Assembly (NCBI GenBank): GCA_030591405.1
Contig: JAUVBC010000171.1
Location: 1-5,554, forward strand
Source of the DNA: Candidatus Zixiibacteriota bacterium
GTDB taxonomy: Bacteria; Zixibacteria; MSB-5A5; GN15; PGXB01
DNA: 5,554 nucleotides
Reading direction: 5' to 3'
The number at the start of each line of letters is the position of its first letter. Within the stretch, counting starts at the first letter, position 1. A program made the position numbers and the translations under genes. Shown here piece after piece: positions 1 to 5,554 of the stretch. The notes beneath the pieces were generated by a model. It was not told the DNA's origin. It made no database searches and saw only the letters and a program-made list of their open reading frames with translations.

Positions 1-201
1 AACAGTGAAACGGCAAGGCCGCTGTCAAATACCCGGGAAGAAATATTATTTTTACGCAGCTCCATCAGAATTTCTGCCGTCTTAAACGCCGGGTGGTGCC
101 AGAGGATTTGGGAAGGGATATTAGGTCGGCCGGTAGAAATTGAGATTGTCGAATCGGTTTTGCAGGGCGGCGATGTCTGTAAGTTTGCAGTGCATATTTA
201 A
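1..201 (+). CDS. C-terminal end of a protein with a V4R/MetOD1-like ligand-binding domain (5' partial)
   Basis: An open frame runs from the window edge to a TAA at 199-201, giving 66 residues with no start visible. The segment has a helical stretch (RSSIRISAVLNAGWCQRIWE) followed by GRPVEIEIVESVLQGGDVCK and the end FAVHI. The pattern of a hydrophobic helix, a short 'G-P-V-x-hydrophobic-E' strand, then 'GGD-x-C-x-F' at the extreme C-terminus is typical of small sensory output domains such as V4R and methanogen output domain 1. These often sit behind a helix-turn-helix or a two-component module and bind a small molecule or metal through the conserved Cys. The assignment rests on remembered family pattern only. 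The N-terminal part, which would show whether this is a regulator, a reductase-like protein or something else, lies outside the window. That the frame is coding is fairly sure; the family is tentative. Confidence 0.6.
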   Translation, partial: NSETARPLSNTREEILFLRSSIRISAVLNAGWCQRIWEGILGRPVEIEIVESVLQGGDVCKFAVHI

Positions 202-202
202 T

Positions 203-220
203 CTTTAAGTCAATTTAAAG
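203..220 (+). other. Short inverted repeat after the first gene
   Basis: CTTTAA (203-208) and TTAAAG (215-220) are perfect complements around a 6-base loop, directly after the TAA at 199-201. A short ATTTTC run follows at 225-230. The stem has one G-C pair and the T run is only four bases, so it is at best a very weak terminator. It may be chance in AT-rich DNA. Confidence 0.2.
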
Positions 221-234
221 CCAGATTTTCAAAT

Positions 235-546
235 ATGGAAATTTCTTTTCATCAAAAGGTTGTTAAAGTCATAAAGAAAATTCCACGAGGGAAAGTTGCC
301 ACTTATGGCCAGATTGCGGCATTGGCTGGCAGTCCTCGGGCAGCGCGGCAGGTTGTGCGGGCTTTGCATACATCGTCAGATAAGGAAAAACTTCCCTGGC
401 ACCGGGTGATAAACAGCAATGGTAAAATTTCATTGAAACCGAATTCAGGATATGAGATCCAAAAGGCGATGCTTGAGGATGAAAAAATTGTATTTAAAGC
501 AGATGATTCAATTGATTTGAAAAAATACTTATGGCAACCGAAATAA
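235..546 (+). CDS. atl: Alkyltransferase-like protein (ATL), MGMT-fold DNA damage sensor without catalytic Cys
   Basis: This 103-residue protein is essentially only the DNA-binding domain of O6-methylguanine-DNA methyltransferase. Visible family landmarks are PRGKVATYGQIAALAG at 17-32 with the Tyr24 that helps flip the damaged base, AARQV at 36-40 whose Arg38 corresponds to the arginine finger, and PWHRVINSNGKISL at 54-67. In true methyltransferases the last motif is PCHRV, with the Cys accepting the alkyl group. Here it is Trp55, as in E. coli YbaZ and other ATL proteins. Known ATLs cannot repair alkylguanine; they bind it tightly and hand it to nucleotide excision repair. The protein should therefore act as a cytosolic lesion flag. 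ATG 235 is the first start after the upstream stop at 199-201, in the same frame; no Shine-Dalgarno sequence is evident. It is probably not functionally linked to the polysaccharide genes downstream. Family identity is very secure. Confidence 0.95.
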   Translation: MEISFHQKVVKVIKKIPRGKVATYGQIAALAGSPRAARQVVRALHTSSDKEKLPWHRVINSNGKISLKPNSGYEIQKAMLEDEKIVFKADDSIDLKKYLWQPK

Positions 547-630
547 TTATTCTATATTTAATTATTAATATGTTTATCTTGATGCAAAATCGTTTTCTGT
601 CTTGACTGTTATTATGAGGGAGAAGTATTT

Positions 631-1221
631 ATGGGCAAGTATATAGTTGGTTTTGTTCTTGTGATTTTATTGTTATCAGCAGGGCAAGGCTATTGTGAGG
701 AAATTTCCAAATGTAGCTCCGAACTTGAGTATTTATATAATTACTATTATGATTCAACTGCCTTGAAACTAAGCCCACAAAAGGCAATAACAATTGATTC
801 ATCCGCCACCATTTCCAGTGATAAGATTACTGAGAAGAATTTTGATTCTATCGACGATTCATTGTTAATAGATTCAACTGTTTCTGAAGCTGATAAACCA
901 GAAAACAGTAATTCCAAAGAGCAAGCGGAAGAAAATCCCAAAGACATAACACGATACTCTTACGACCTTCCTGAATTTGATCCGTTCAATTGTGTTGCTA
1001 TGAGATTTGAAGGAGACATTCTATATATTAGTGTAATGATTAATTATACGGGAGATGGTAGCGATTTAGATGCTCTTGGAGTGATTCATGGTCCTATATA
1101 TGGTGAAATAATAACTGTCTCTTTTCCGCTATCCATTTTACCTCAAGTTACGGCACTTCAGACGGTTATCAGGATTTGTGATAGTGGCAAAGCAGAATAT
1201 AATTCTATTGAAAGCAAATAG
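631..1221 (+). CDS. Hypothetical exported protein with a Ser/Asp/Glu-rich linker
   Basis: I do not recognise this 196-residue protein. It starts with a clear signal peptide: Lys3, then a hydrophobic core VGFVLVILLL (6-15) and SAGQGYCEE. Cleavage could fall after Gly18 or after Cys22. Tyr precedes Cys22, so it is not a good lipobox. A second Cys follows at 28, and Cys121 and Cys183 lie further on, so disulphides outside the cytoplasm are possible. Residues about 50 to 107 are low-complexity and acidic, rich in Ser, Asp, Glu, Lys and Asn, probably a flexible linker. Residues 108 to 196 look like a small compact domain rich in beta strands (ILYISVMINY, IITVSFPLSI). The start is supported by GAGGGAG at 616-622, eight bases before ATG 631. 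It is flanked by AT-rich gaps on both sides, so it may be its own transcription unit. The exported location is fairly sure; function is unknown. Confidence 0.8.
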   Translation: MGKYIVGFVLVILLLSAGQGYCEEISKCSSELEYLYNYYYDSTALKLSPQKAITIDSSATISSDKITEKNFDSIDDSLLIDSTVSEADKPENSNSKEQAEENPKDITRYSYDLPEFDPFNCVAMRFEGDILYISVMINYTGDGSDLDALGVIHGPIYGEIITVSFPLSILPQVTALQTVIRICDSGKAEYNSIESK

Positions 1222-1242
1222 CCGTCAATTAAATTATTGATA

Positions 1243-1251
1243 TGTTATAAT
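1243..1251 (+). promoter_or_regulatory. Candidate extended -10 promoter ahead of the STAS gene
   Basis: TGTTATAAT matches the extended -10 consensus TGnTATAAT exactly. It lies 121 bases before the STAS start, inside the 151-base gap 1222-1372. The position 17 bases upstream (CGTCAA) is a poor -35 match, which extended -10 promoters tolerate. The region is very AT-rich, so a chance match is possible. The rest of the gap shows no hairpin or convincing gene. Confidence 0.3.
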
Positions 1252-1372
1252 TAGGATATATGAGATTTGTTAGAAATTATGAAAAATGCCGACATTACAT
1301 TTCGTCCCACCATTATATAAGAGCAAAAATTTAATAGGATTTTTCGTAAAAAAGAATTAATTACTAATTATT

Positions 1373-1735
1373 ATGGCTGAATTAAAAATTTCCATATCGG
1401 AAGAGATACCGTCCAATATAACAATTGTTAATATTGGCGGAATCATAGACGCTATGACTGTGCCGGAGCTTGAGAAAGTACTGGCCAGCATTATTGCCGG
1501 GGAAGGCAATGCGGCAATTTTAAATCTTTCGTCGGTTGATTATATTTCAACCGCCGGATGGAGCACTTTGATAACTGCTTCGGCGCAAATTCAGGAAAAA
1601 GAGAGAGAAATTGTTCTGACCAATATGATTCCAAATGTCTCTGAGAACTATTATCTTCTTGAGTTTGACAAAATAATTAAATCGTTTGAGACTACCAAGG
1701 ATGCCCGGCGCTTTTTTGGCGAAACTGATAAATAA
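1373..1735 (+). CDS. STAS-domain protein, anti-sigma factor antagonist type
   Basis: This 120-residue protein is a single STAS domain, the fold of SpoIIAA and RsbV. Landmarks are the first strands (NITIVNIGGIIDAMTVPELEKVL, split here as residues 15-37), the core NLSSVDYISTAGWSTLITA region at 51-69, and a C-terminal helix ending at KDARRFFGETDK. In known partner switches such proteins bind a serine kinase/anti-sigma factor when unphosphorylated and release a sigma factor or another target. The phosphorylation loop here reads I58-S59-T60-A61-G62. The residue just before the Gly is Ala, where SpoIIAA has its phosphoserine, so Ser59 or Thr60 would have to take the phosphate if one is used. No kinase or phosphatase partner is in the window. 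The cyclase gene follows after 97 bases on the same strand, so the two may act in one circuit. No Shine-Dalgarno sequence precedes ATG 1373. The domain call is secure; the regulated target is unknown. Confidence 0.9.
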   Translation: MAELKISISEEIPSNITIVNIGGIIDAMTVPELEKVLASIIAGEGNAAILNLSSVDYISTAGWSTLITASAQIQEKEREIVLTNMIPNVSENYYLLEFDKIIKSFETTKDARRFFGETDK

Positions 1736-1782
1736 TTGCCCCTTAATAAATTACGTCCGACAAAACTTATTTTGATTGACAT

Positions 1783-1829
1783 TTTATAATAATTTATTAC
1801 CTTTATAATGAGGTAAATTATTTTATAAC
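1783..1829 (+). repeat. Three TTTATAAY boxes spaced 19-20 bases before the cyclase gene
   Basis: TTTATAAT at 1783-1790, TTTATAAT at 1802-1809 and TTTATAAC at 1822-1829 recur with starts 19 and 20 bases apart. The first and third extend to a shared 9-mer, ATTTTATAA (1781 and 1820). The 97-base gap to the cyclase gene also contains a perfect TTGACA at 1776-1781, but the first box is too close to it and the second lies 22 bases away, so no standard promoter spacing fits. Possible roles are overlapping -10 elements or a repeated binding site. The sequence is strongly AT-biased, so chance is a real alternative. Confidence 0.3.
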
Positions 1830-1832
1830 TGT

Positions 1833-3485
1833 ATGTTAGAGCATATTTTAATATTGGTTTTGGCTACTTTGGTAGTTGGTTTGTCGCTGTCGATTCTGAT
1901 CAGATGGCGTCGAACTAAGGGTGCTATTCTTCTCGATGAAAAGGCGATTAATGAGCTGATTTCATCAGTTGTTGATAATGCCAAGGCGGGGCGATTGCCC
2001 GATATAGCCGAACGGGTTTCTCATATTCTGAGAGATTATCTGAAATGCTCAAAAATTGTTTTTCTCAAGCTTAAAAAATCAACCCTTAGCGCTAATCATG
2101 CTATTGGCGTGAATGATAGTAGCTTGAAACAGTTTTCGATAACCCTGACTCACGAATTACAGGAGAGATTAAGATCGATTTCCGAGGTAACCGAGATATC
2201 GGAACTGACCGCAATGTTGTCGCCGGAAGTGATGCTTCAGTTAAAAGATCAGAATTTCAACTATTTCTTTTCGGTTTTTCTGAGAAACAATCTTTTTGGG
2301 ATTTATTTTATTGAAACTGAGCTATCCTCTACAAATGCTTCCTTAAGATTTCTGACCACAGCTTTGGCATTTAGCCTGTCAGCCGCCTACCATATCAGAC
2401 AGCAAGAGAAGAAACTTAAGAGATATGAAAATCAGTTGAAAAATACGTCCACCACTAATAATTCGAGCAAGACTGAGCAGGTAATTGCCAGACGCGATCT
2501 TAACCGATATTTGAAGATCAAGAACAGCCGGGAGCTTGTAGCTGAATTGACAAAGACATTAAAAAAAGAGGGCAATTTTGATAAGATTGCTTTATATGTC
2601 AATTCATCATCCAACGATGATTCATCACTTTCCATCAACCTGCAAATTAAAGATAGTATTGATAAGGCACTGAAAGAAAACTATGATTTGATTTTAAATG
2701 AGCTTCAGCCCGGCGAAGTTTTTGATAAGAATAAATCCTCTTTGGAATTTCCCAAAATCAGTAAGCGCTTTGGCGACATAAATGGCGAGATCGACAACAT
2801 CGCCACGATTCCCTGGATAAATAATCAAAAAGCGGTTATTGCATGGAACAATAATAAAATAGAAGATGATTCTCAAGAGTATGTTCAGGATTATTGGCGC
2901 AATGCCATTCCTTTGATTGAGTATGTCGGTCGATATGAACGGGCTAAGGAAATGTCATATACCGACGGCATGACCGGTGTTTATAATCATCGGTACTTTA
3001 AAAAACGTCTTGCCGAAGAACTGCAACGCGCCGCCCGATATGGACGTTCACTCGCTTTATTGATTCTTGATGTTGATGATTTGAAAATAATCAATGATAA
3101 TTATGGTCATCCCGCAGGGGATAAGCTGCTGATCTCGCTGGCAAATATTTTATCCGATTCGGTCCGCTCGATTGATTTGATCTCGAGATATGGTGGAGAT
3201 GAATTTTGCGTGATAATGTCTGAAACCGGCCGCAATCGGGCCCGTCTTTCTATGGATAGAATCAGAGGCAGAATCGCATCCAGTCCATTAATTCTTGATG
3301 GCGTATCCGATAAACAGCAATATTCGGTTTCAATTGGCGGGGCTGTTTATCCCATTGATGCCAGTTCGGTTGATGATCTTATCAAAGCGGCCGATAAGGC
3401 GCTTTTGCAGGCCAAAGCTGAGGGCAGAAATTGTTCTCGATTATTTGAATCAAAATATGATTTAAAATCATCCGATGGGACATAA
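1833..3485 (+). CDS. Membrane-anchored GAF-GGDEF diguanylate cyclase
   Basis: This 550-residue protein makes cyclic di-GMP from two GTP. One membrane segment (about 4-23, LVLATLVVGLSLSILI, then RWRR) anchors it at the N-terminus, probably with the rest in the cytosol. Residues about 40-185 and 222-368 look like two diverged GAF sensory domains. They are joined by a charged, coiled-coil-like stretch from 186 and an Asn/Ser/Thr-rich spacer (about 204-213). The catalytic domain starts at TDGMTGVYNHRYF (377-389). It contains LDVDDLKIINDNYGHPAGD (412-430) with metal- and GTP-contacting Asp413, Asn421 and Asp430, an intact GGDEF at 454-458, and SIGGAVYP later. RSID at 445-448, exactly five residues before GGDEF, is the canonical I-site for product inhibition, so the enzyme should be active and feedback-limited. 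No EAL or HD-GYP domain is present. ATG 1833 lacks a good ribosome site but gives a sensible membrane anchor. It lies between the STAS gene and the polysaccharide export gene, a common c-di-GMP target. Confidence 0.95.
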   Translation: MLEHILILVLATLVVGLSLSILIRWRRTKGAILLDEKAINELISSVVDNAKAGRLPDIAERVSHILRDYLKCSKIVFLKLKKSTLSANHAIGVNDSSLKQFSITLTHELQERLRSISEVTEISELTAMLSPEVMLQLKDQNFNYFFSVFLRNNLFGIYFIETELSSTNASLRFLTTALAFSLSAAYHIRQQEKKLKRYENQLKNTSTTNNSSKTEQVIARRDLNRYLKIKNSRELVAELTKTLKKEGNFDKIALYVNSSSNDDSSLSINLQIKDSIDKALKENYDLILNELQPGEVFDKNKSSLEFPKISKRFGDINGEIDNIATIPWINNQKAVIAWNNNKIEDDSQEYVQDYWRNAIPLIEYVGRYERAKEMSYTDGMTGVYNHRYFKKRLAEELQRAARYGRSLALLILDVDDLKIINDNYGHPAGDKLLISLANILSDSVRSIDLISRYGGDEFCVIMSETGRNRARLSMDRIRGRIASSPLILDGVSDKQQYSVSIGGAVYPIDASSVDDLIKAADKALLQAKAEGRNCSRLFESKYDLKSSDGT

Positions 3486-3498
3486 AGACTGTATTATA

Positions 3499-3549
3499 AT
3501 TAAGTTTTAGTCAAATCGGACTTAATGAAACAAGGAAATAGGCCGATTT
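3499..3549 (+). promoter_or_regulatory. Possible H-type RNA pseudoknot in the leader of the export gene
   Basis: Two perfect 7-base complements interlock. Stem 1 pairs ATTAAGT (3499-3505) with ACTTAAT (3520-3526). Stem 2 pairs AAATCGG (3513-3519), which is the 3' half of the stem 1 loop, with CCGATTT (3543-3549). No base separates the two stems, allowing coaxial stacking. The first loop is U-rich (TTTAGTC) and the last is A-rich (GAAACAAGGAAATAGG), the composition of pseudoknots with triple-base contacts. It lies 15 bases before the ribosome binding site of the export gene. It does not match a known riboswitch class that I can recognise. Stem 1 has only one G-C pair, so stability is doubtful. 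Confidence 0.3.
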
Positions 3550-3564
3550 CAATAATGATAGACC

Positions 3565-3572
3565 AGGGAAGG
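3565..3572 (+). promoter_or_regulatory. Ribosome binding site supporting the GTG start at 3579
   Basis: AGGGAAGG lies six bases before GTG 3579 and is the strongest ribosome site in the window. It matters because the frame has no ATG start: the preceding in-frame stop is TGA at 3573-3575, so GTG 3579 is the first possible codon and it yields a complete signal peptide. Confidence 0.75.
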
Positions 3573-3578
3573 TGAAAA

Positions 3579-4577
3579 GTGATAAAAGATTGCAAAAAAA
3601 CTAATATCTATAAAACGCCGTTTGCGAAAGTTTTACTTTTTCTATTTTCGGCGATTTTGATTTCCATCTCTGCGAACGCCCAACAGCCTTATGTAATCGG
3701 CTCTGAAGATGTTTTGGAAATACGATTCTGGCAGGATAGTAATCTTGATGCCACCGTCAAGGTAACGCGTGATGGAAAAATTTCTCTGGATATTATTGGC
3801 GAAATTCAAGCTGCTGGTCAGACAACTGCCCAATTGGAGCGAGATATTATTCGGCAAATAAGCCGTTATAATAGCGTCATATCCCAGGCGGTGGTTCGCG
3901 TTGCCGAATATAATAATCAGAAAGTATTTATTTCCGGACAGATTCTGGCACCGGGGAAATACACCTATGAAGTTATTCCGGATTTATGGACGATTATCAA
4001 CGAGGCAGGCGGAGCGACCGAATTGGGTGATCTGGGCCGCGTTCTTATAATTCGAGGCGGTGAAAATGCCGGTGAGGTGGTGACGGTCAATGTCAGAGAG
4101 TTGGTTACCAGTGGTAAGCTTCAAGAATTACCACAGATTCGTTCCGGGGATACCATCGAGTTACCCCGGACCCCGGCCGGACTTCCGGCATCGACATTAA
4201 GCCAGTCGCAGGAATTGAGAAATCTGTTTTATGTTATTGGCGAAGTCAATGTTCCAGGTGCTGTCAATCTTGAAAGAAATATTGACATTTTAGATGCAAT
4301 TGCTTTGGCCGGTGGGCCGACCTCGGATGCGAATCTTAAAAAGGCGCGAATTATTAGCAAAGCGGGAGCTGGCACTCAGATAAAAAGGGTGAATCTTAAG
4401 AAATATACCAATGAAGCGATTGCCGGGCGTGTTTTTATCAGACCCGAGGATGTAATAGTCCTTCCAAGGAAAAGTGGTGGATTGTTGGGAATGAGAGTTA
4501 CCGAGTGGGTGGCCATTGTTGGCGGAATTAGCACCTTTGTATTAATGGGTGATGCTCTGGGAGTTTTTGGAAATTGA
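3579..4577 (+). CDS. Wza-type polysaccharide export protein (Poly_export plus two SLBB domains)
   Basis: This 332-residue protein is predicted to form the channel that takes exopolysaccharide or capsule across the outer membrane. A signal peptide (core VLLFLFSAILISI, 18-30) ends at ANA/QQ, with cleavage after Ala34. There is no lipobox Cys, so unlike E. coli Wza it would not be a lipoprotein. The Poly_export domain follows (about 37-112; YVIGSEDVLEIRFWQ, then VTRDGKISLDIIGEI). Two SLBB domains come next, at about 115-195 (VFISGQILAPGKYTY) and 217-298 (FYVIGEVNVPGAVNL), joined by a Pro/Ser-rich linker. Each carries the expected GG motif (EAGGATELGD, ALAGGPTSDA). The hydrophobic C-terminal segment (about 309-330) could be the outer-membrane helix seen in Wza. 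No Wzc-type co-polymerase or glycosyltransferase is in the window. The cyclase gene lies 93 bases upstream and a TPR gene 112 bases downstream. Family is very secure; the polymer is unknown. Confidence 0.95.
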   Translation: MIKDCKKTNIYKTPFAKVLLFLFSAILISISANAQQPYVIGSEDVLEIRFWQDSNLDATVKVTRDGKISLDIIGEIQAAGQTTAQLERDIIRQISRYNSVISQAVVRVAEYNNQKVFISGQILAPGKYTYEVIPDLWTIINEAGGATELGDLGRVLIIRGGENAGEVVTVNVRELVTSGKLQELPQIRSGDTIELPRTPAGLPASTLSQSQELRNLFYVIGEVNVPGAVNLERNIDILDAIALAGGPTSDANLKKARIISKAGAGTQIKRVNLKKYTNEAIAGRVFIRPEDVIVLPRKSGGLLGMRVTEWVAIVGGISTFVLMGDALGVFGN

Positions 4578-4611
4578 TAACAATGGCTTTGACGTATAAA
4601 AATTGTTATAC
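4577..4611 (+). repeat. Overlapping inverted repeats at the end of the export gene
   Basis: ATAACAAT (4577-4584), starting at the last base of the stop codon, is perfectly complementary to ATTGTTAT (4602-4609) across 17 bases. A second hairpin, GTATAA (4594-4599) with TTATAC (4606-4611), uses the same 3' arm, so the two are mutually exclusive. Neither is G-C rich nor followed by a T run, so this is not a classical terminator. It could be an operator or a weak switch, or chance. Confidence 0.25.
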
Positions 4612-4689
4612 ATTTCAGAGGAGAATTTGCCATAGTTGGTTTGACTTGAATAAGGCGATCTTTGGACAGTGAAAAACTGGAGATAATTT

Positions 4690-5554
4690 ATGGAATCATA
4701 TCGATTAAATAGCCGAATTGTTGAGGGTGAAAAGGAATTTATGATACAAACCCTTAATGATACCGAGCAGGGTGTTGTGAAGACTTCAATTTTTATCGAC
4801 GGGGAGTTTGTCGATGCTGATATTCTCCCGCATTCAGGAGAGATATCAGAAGATCAAATTCTTAATATGGTTAAGTCGGCGCATGGTGAAAAAAAATCAG
4901 AGTTGGAGTATCTGCTTAAATGTTTTAATGATATTATCGAAAAAGGTTCTCTGGAATCGATGCAGCAGCTTGGAATTGCACTTTACTATAAAAAACTATA
5001 TTTGGAGGCCGAGCGGCTATTTCGATCAGTGGTAAAGATGAAACAGAGTTTCGATGAAGGCTGGTTTTATCTTTGTCGTACCGCGCTGGCTTTAAAAAAT
5101 TATGATGAGGCGGTTGAAGCAGGAAATAAAGCAGTTGAATTGAAACCGTCCTATGCCGATTATCGCAATTGTCTTGGTGAGGCTTTTCAGGGAAATGGGT
5201 CCTGCCGCAGGGCGATTATGGAATTTGAAGAATCAATCAAACAGAATGTCTATTATGCTGATGCTTATTTCAATTTGGCAATAACCTATATTTTAAATGA
5301 GATCAATCGGGAGGATTTCAGTCTTTCGGGAGATTATACCACGCAAACGATTGATATGCTTAATAAAGCAGTCTTGATTTATCCATACTATAAAAGTCAG
5401 AATTTTGACAATGCTATTGCATCGGTCAAAGATGGTAATCCCAAAAAGGCGTTTGCCTTATTAATGGAGATTCGCCTTGAAAAAGAAGAAAGGCACCGCC
5501 GCGAAAATTCTACCTATCATCAACGATTTCTAATGTATACCGATTGGGTAAATA
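4690..5554 (+). CDS. TPR-repeat protein with a distinctive N-terminal segment (3' partial)
   Basis: The frame opens at ATG 4690, preceded by GGAG at 4679-4682 with a seven-base spacer, and stays open to the window edge, giving 288 residues without a stop. No signal peptide or membrane segment is visible, so it is probably cytosolic. Residues 1-80 form a separate segment (KTSIFIDGEFVDADILPH at 28-45, then an acidic helix) that I have a faint memory of in front of TPRs in other bacteria but cannot name. Tetratricopeptide repeats follow: about 86-121 (LGIALYYKKLYLEAERLF), 122-155 (LCRTALALKNYDEAVEAG), 156-189 (CLGEAFQGNGSCRRAIMEF) and 190-237. The last is interrupted by about 12 extra residues between its helices. 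TPRs mount protein partners; in polysaccharide loci they often serve assembly or secretion complexes. That role is inferred only from the neighbouring export gene. Confidence 0.88.
   Translation, partial: MESYRLNSRIVEGEKEFMIQTLNDTEQGVVKTSIFIDGEFVDADILPHSGEISEDQILNMVKSAHGEKKSELEYLLKCFNDIIEKGSLESMQQLGIALYYKKLYLEAERLFRSVVKMKQSFDEGWFYLCRTALALKNYDEAVEAGNKAVELKPSYADYRNCLGEAFQGNGSCRRAIMEFEESIKQNVYYADAYFNLAITYILNEINREDFSLSGDYTTQTIDMLNKAVLIYPYYKSQNFDNAIASVKDGNPKKAFALLMEIRLEKEERHRRENSTYHQRFLMYTDWVN

Noticed and set aside
747..947. Reverse-strand open frame inside the exported protein gene
   Set aside because: It mirrors the low-complexity Ser/Asp-rich linker; the forward gene has a signal peptide and ribosome site.
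1260..1334. 24-codon basic frame in the gap before the STAS gene (starts MRFVRNYEKC)
   Set aside because: AGGA lies only three bases before the ATG, composition is not protein-like, and frames this short are expected by chance.
1797..1816. TTACCT/AGGTAA hairpin before the cyclase gene
   Set aside because: Only six pairs with an 8-base AT-rich loop and no T run; the AGG arm is too far from ATG 1833 to be its ribosome site.
3525..3575. 16-codon frame (MKQGNRPISIMIDQGR) in the leader of the export gene, in its frame and ending three bases before the GTG
   Set aside because: It has no ribosome binding site and overlaps the possible pseudoknot. Readthrough of TGA is unlikely because the export gene itself ends in TGA. 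A coupled leader peptide cannot be excluded.
4589..4617. TTGACG as a -35 element for the TPR gene
   Set aside because: No acceptable -10 hexamer falls 16 to 18 bases downstream; the nearest TATACA is only 12 bases away.
4808..5035. Forward open frame of 75 codons within the TPR gene in another frame
   Set aside because: It overlaps a frame with clear TPR repeats and has no recognisable domain.

Overview
The window looks like a chromosomal stretch from an uncultured or poorly sampled Gram-negative bacterium. It is moderately AT-rich, most of all between genes. The outer-membrane type polysaccharide export protein implies a double membrane. Several starts (235, 1373, 1833) lack a clear Shine-Dalgarno sequence, while those at 631, 3579 and 4690 have one. 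This mix and the domain style would fit the FCB group or related candidate phyla, but nothing here fixes the taxon. All genes are on the + strand.

Layout: (1) 1-201, the C-terminal end of a protein resembling V4R/MetOD1-type small-molecule-binding output domains. (2) 235-546, an alkyltransferase-like (ATL) DNA damage sensor whose active-site Cys is replaced by Trp. (3) 631-1221, an unrecognised exported protein with a Ser/Asp/Glu-rich middle. (4) 1373-1735, a single-domain STAS protein of the anti-sigma-factor-antagonist type. (5) 1833-3485, a membrane-anchored diguanylate cyclase with two GAF-like regions and an intact GGDEF and I-site. (6) 3579-4577, a Wza-type polysaccharide export protein with a GTG start. 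(7) 4690 to the window end, the start of a TPR protein with a distinctive N-terminal segment.

Genes 4 to 7 form a coherent run: a STAS switch, a c-di-GMP synthase, an exopolysaccharide export channel and a TPR protein. This suggests a locus controlling extracellular polysaccharide. The genes are separated by gaps of 93 to 112 bases rather than overlapping, so each gap may hold its own control signals. The gap before the export gene can be drawn as an H-type pseudoknot. The gap before the cyclase gene has three evenly spaced TTTATAAY boxes. The gap after the export gene has overlapping inverted repeats. No tRNA, rRNA, CRISPR array, insertion sequence or convincing intrinsic terminator was seen.
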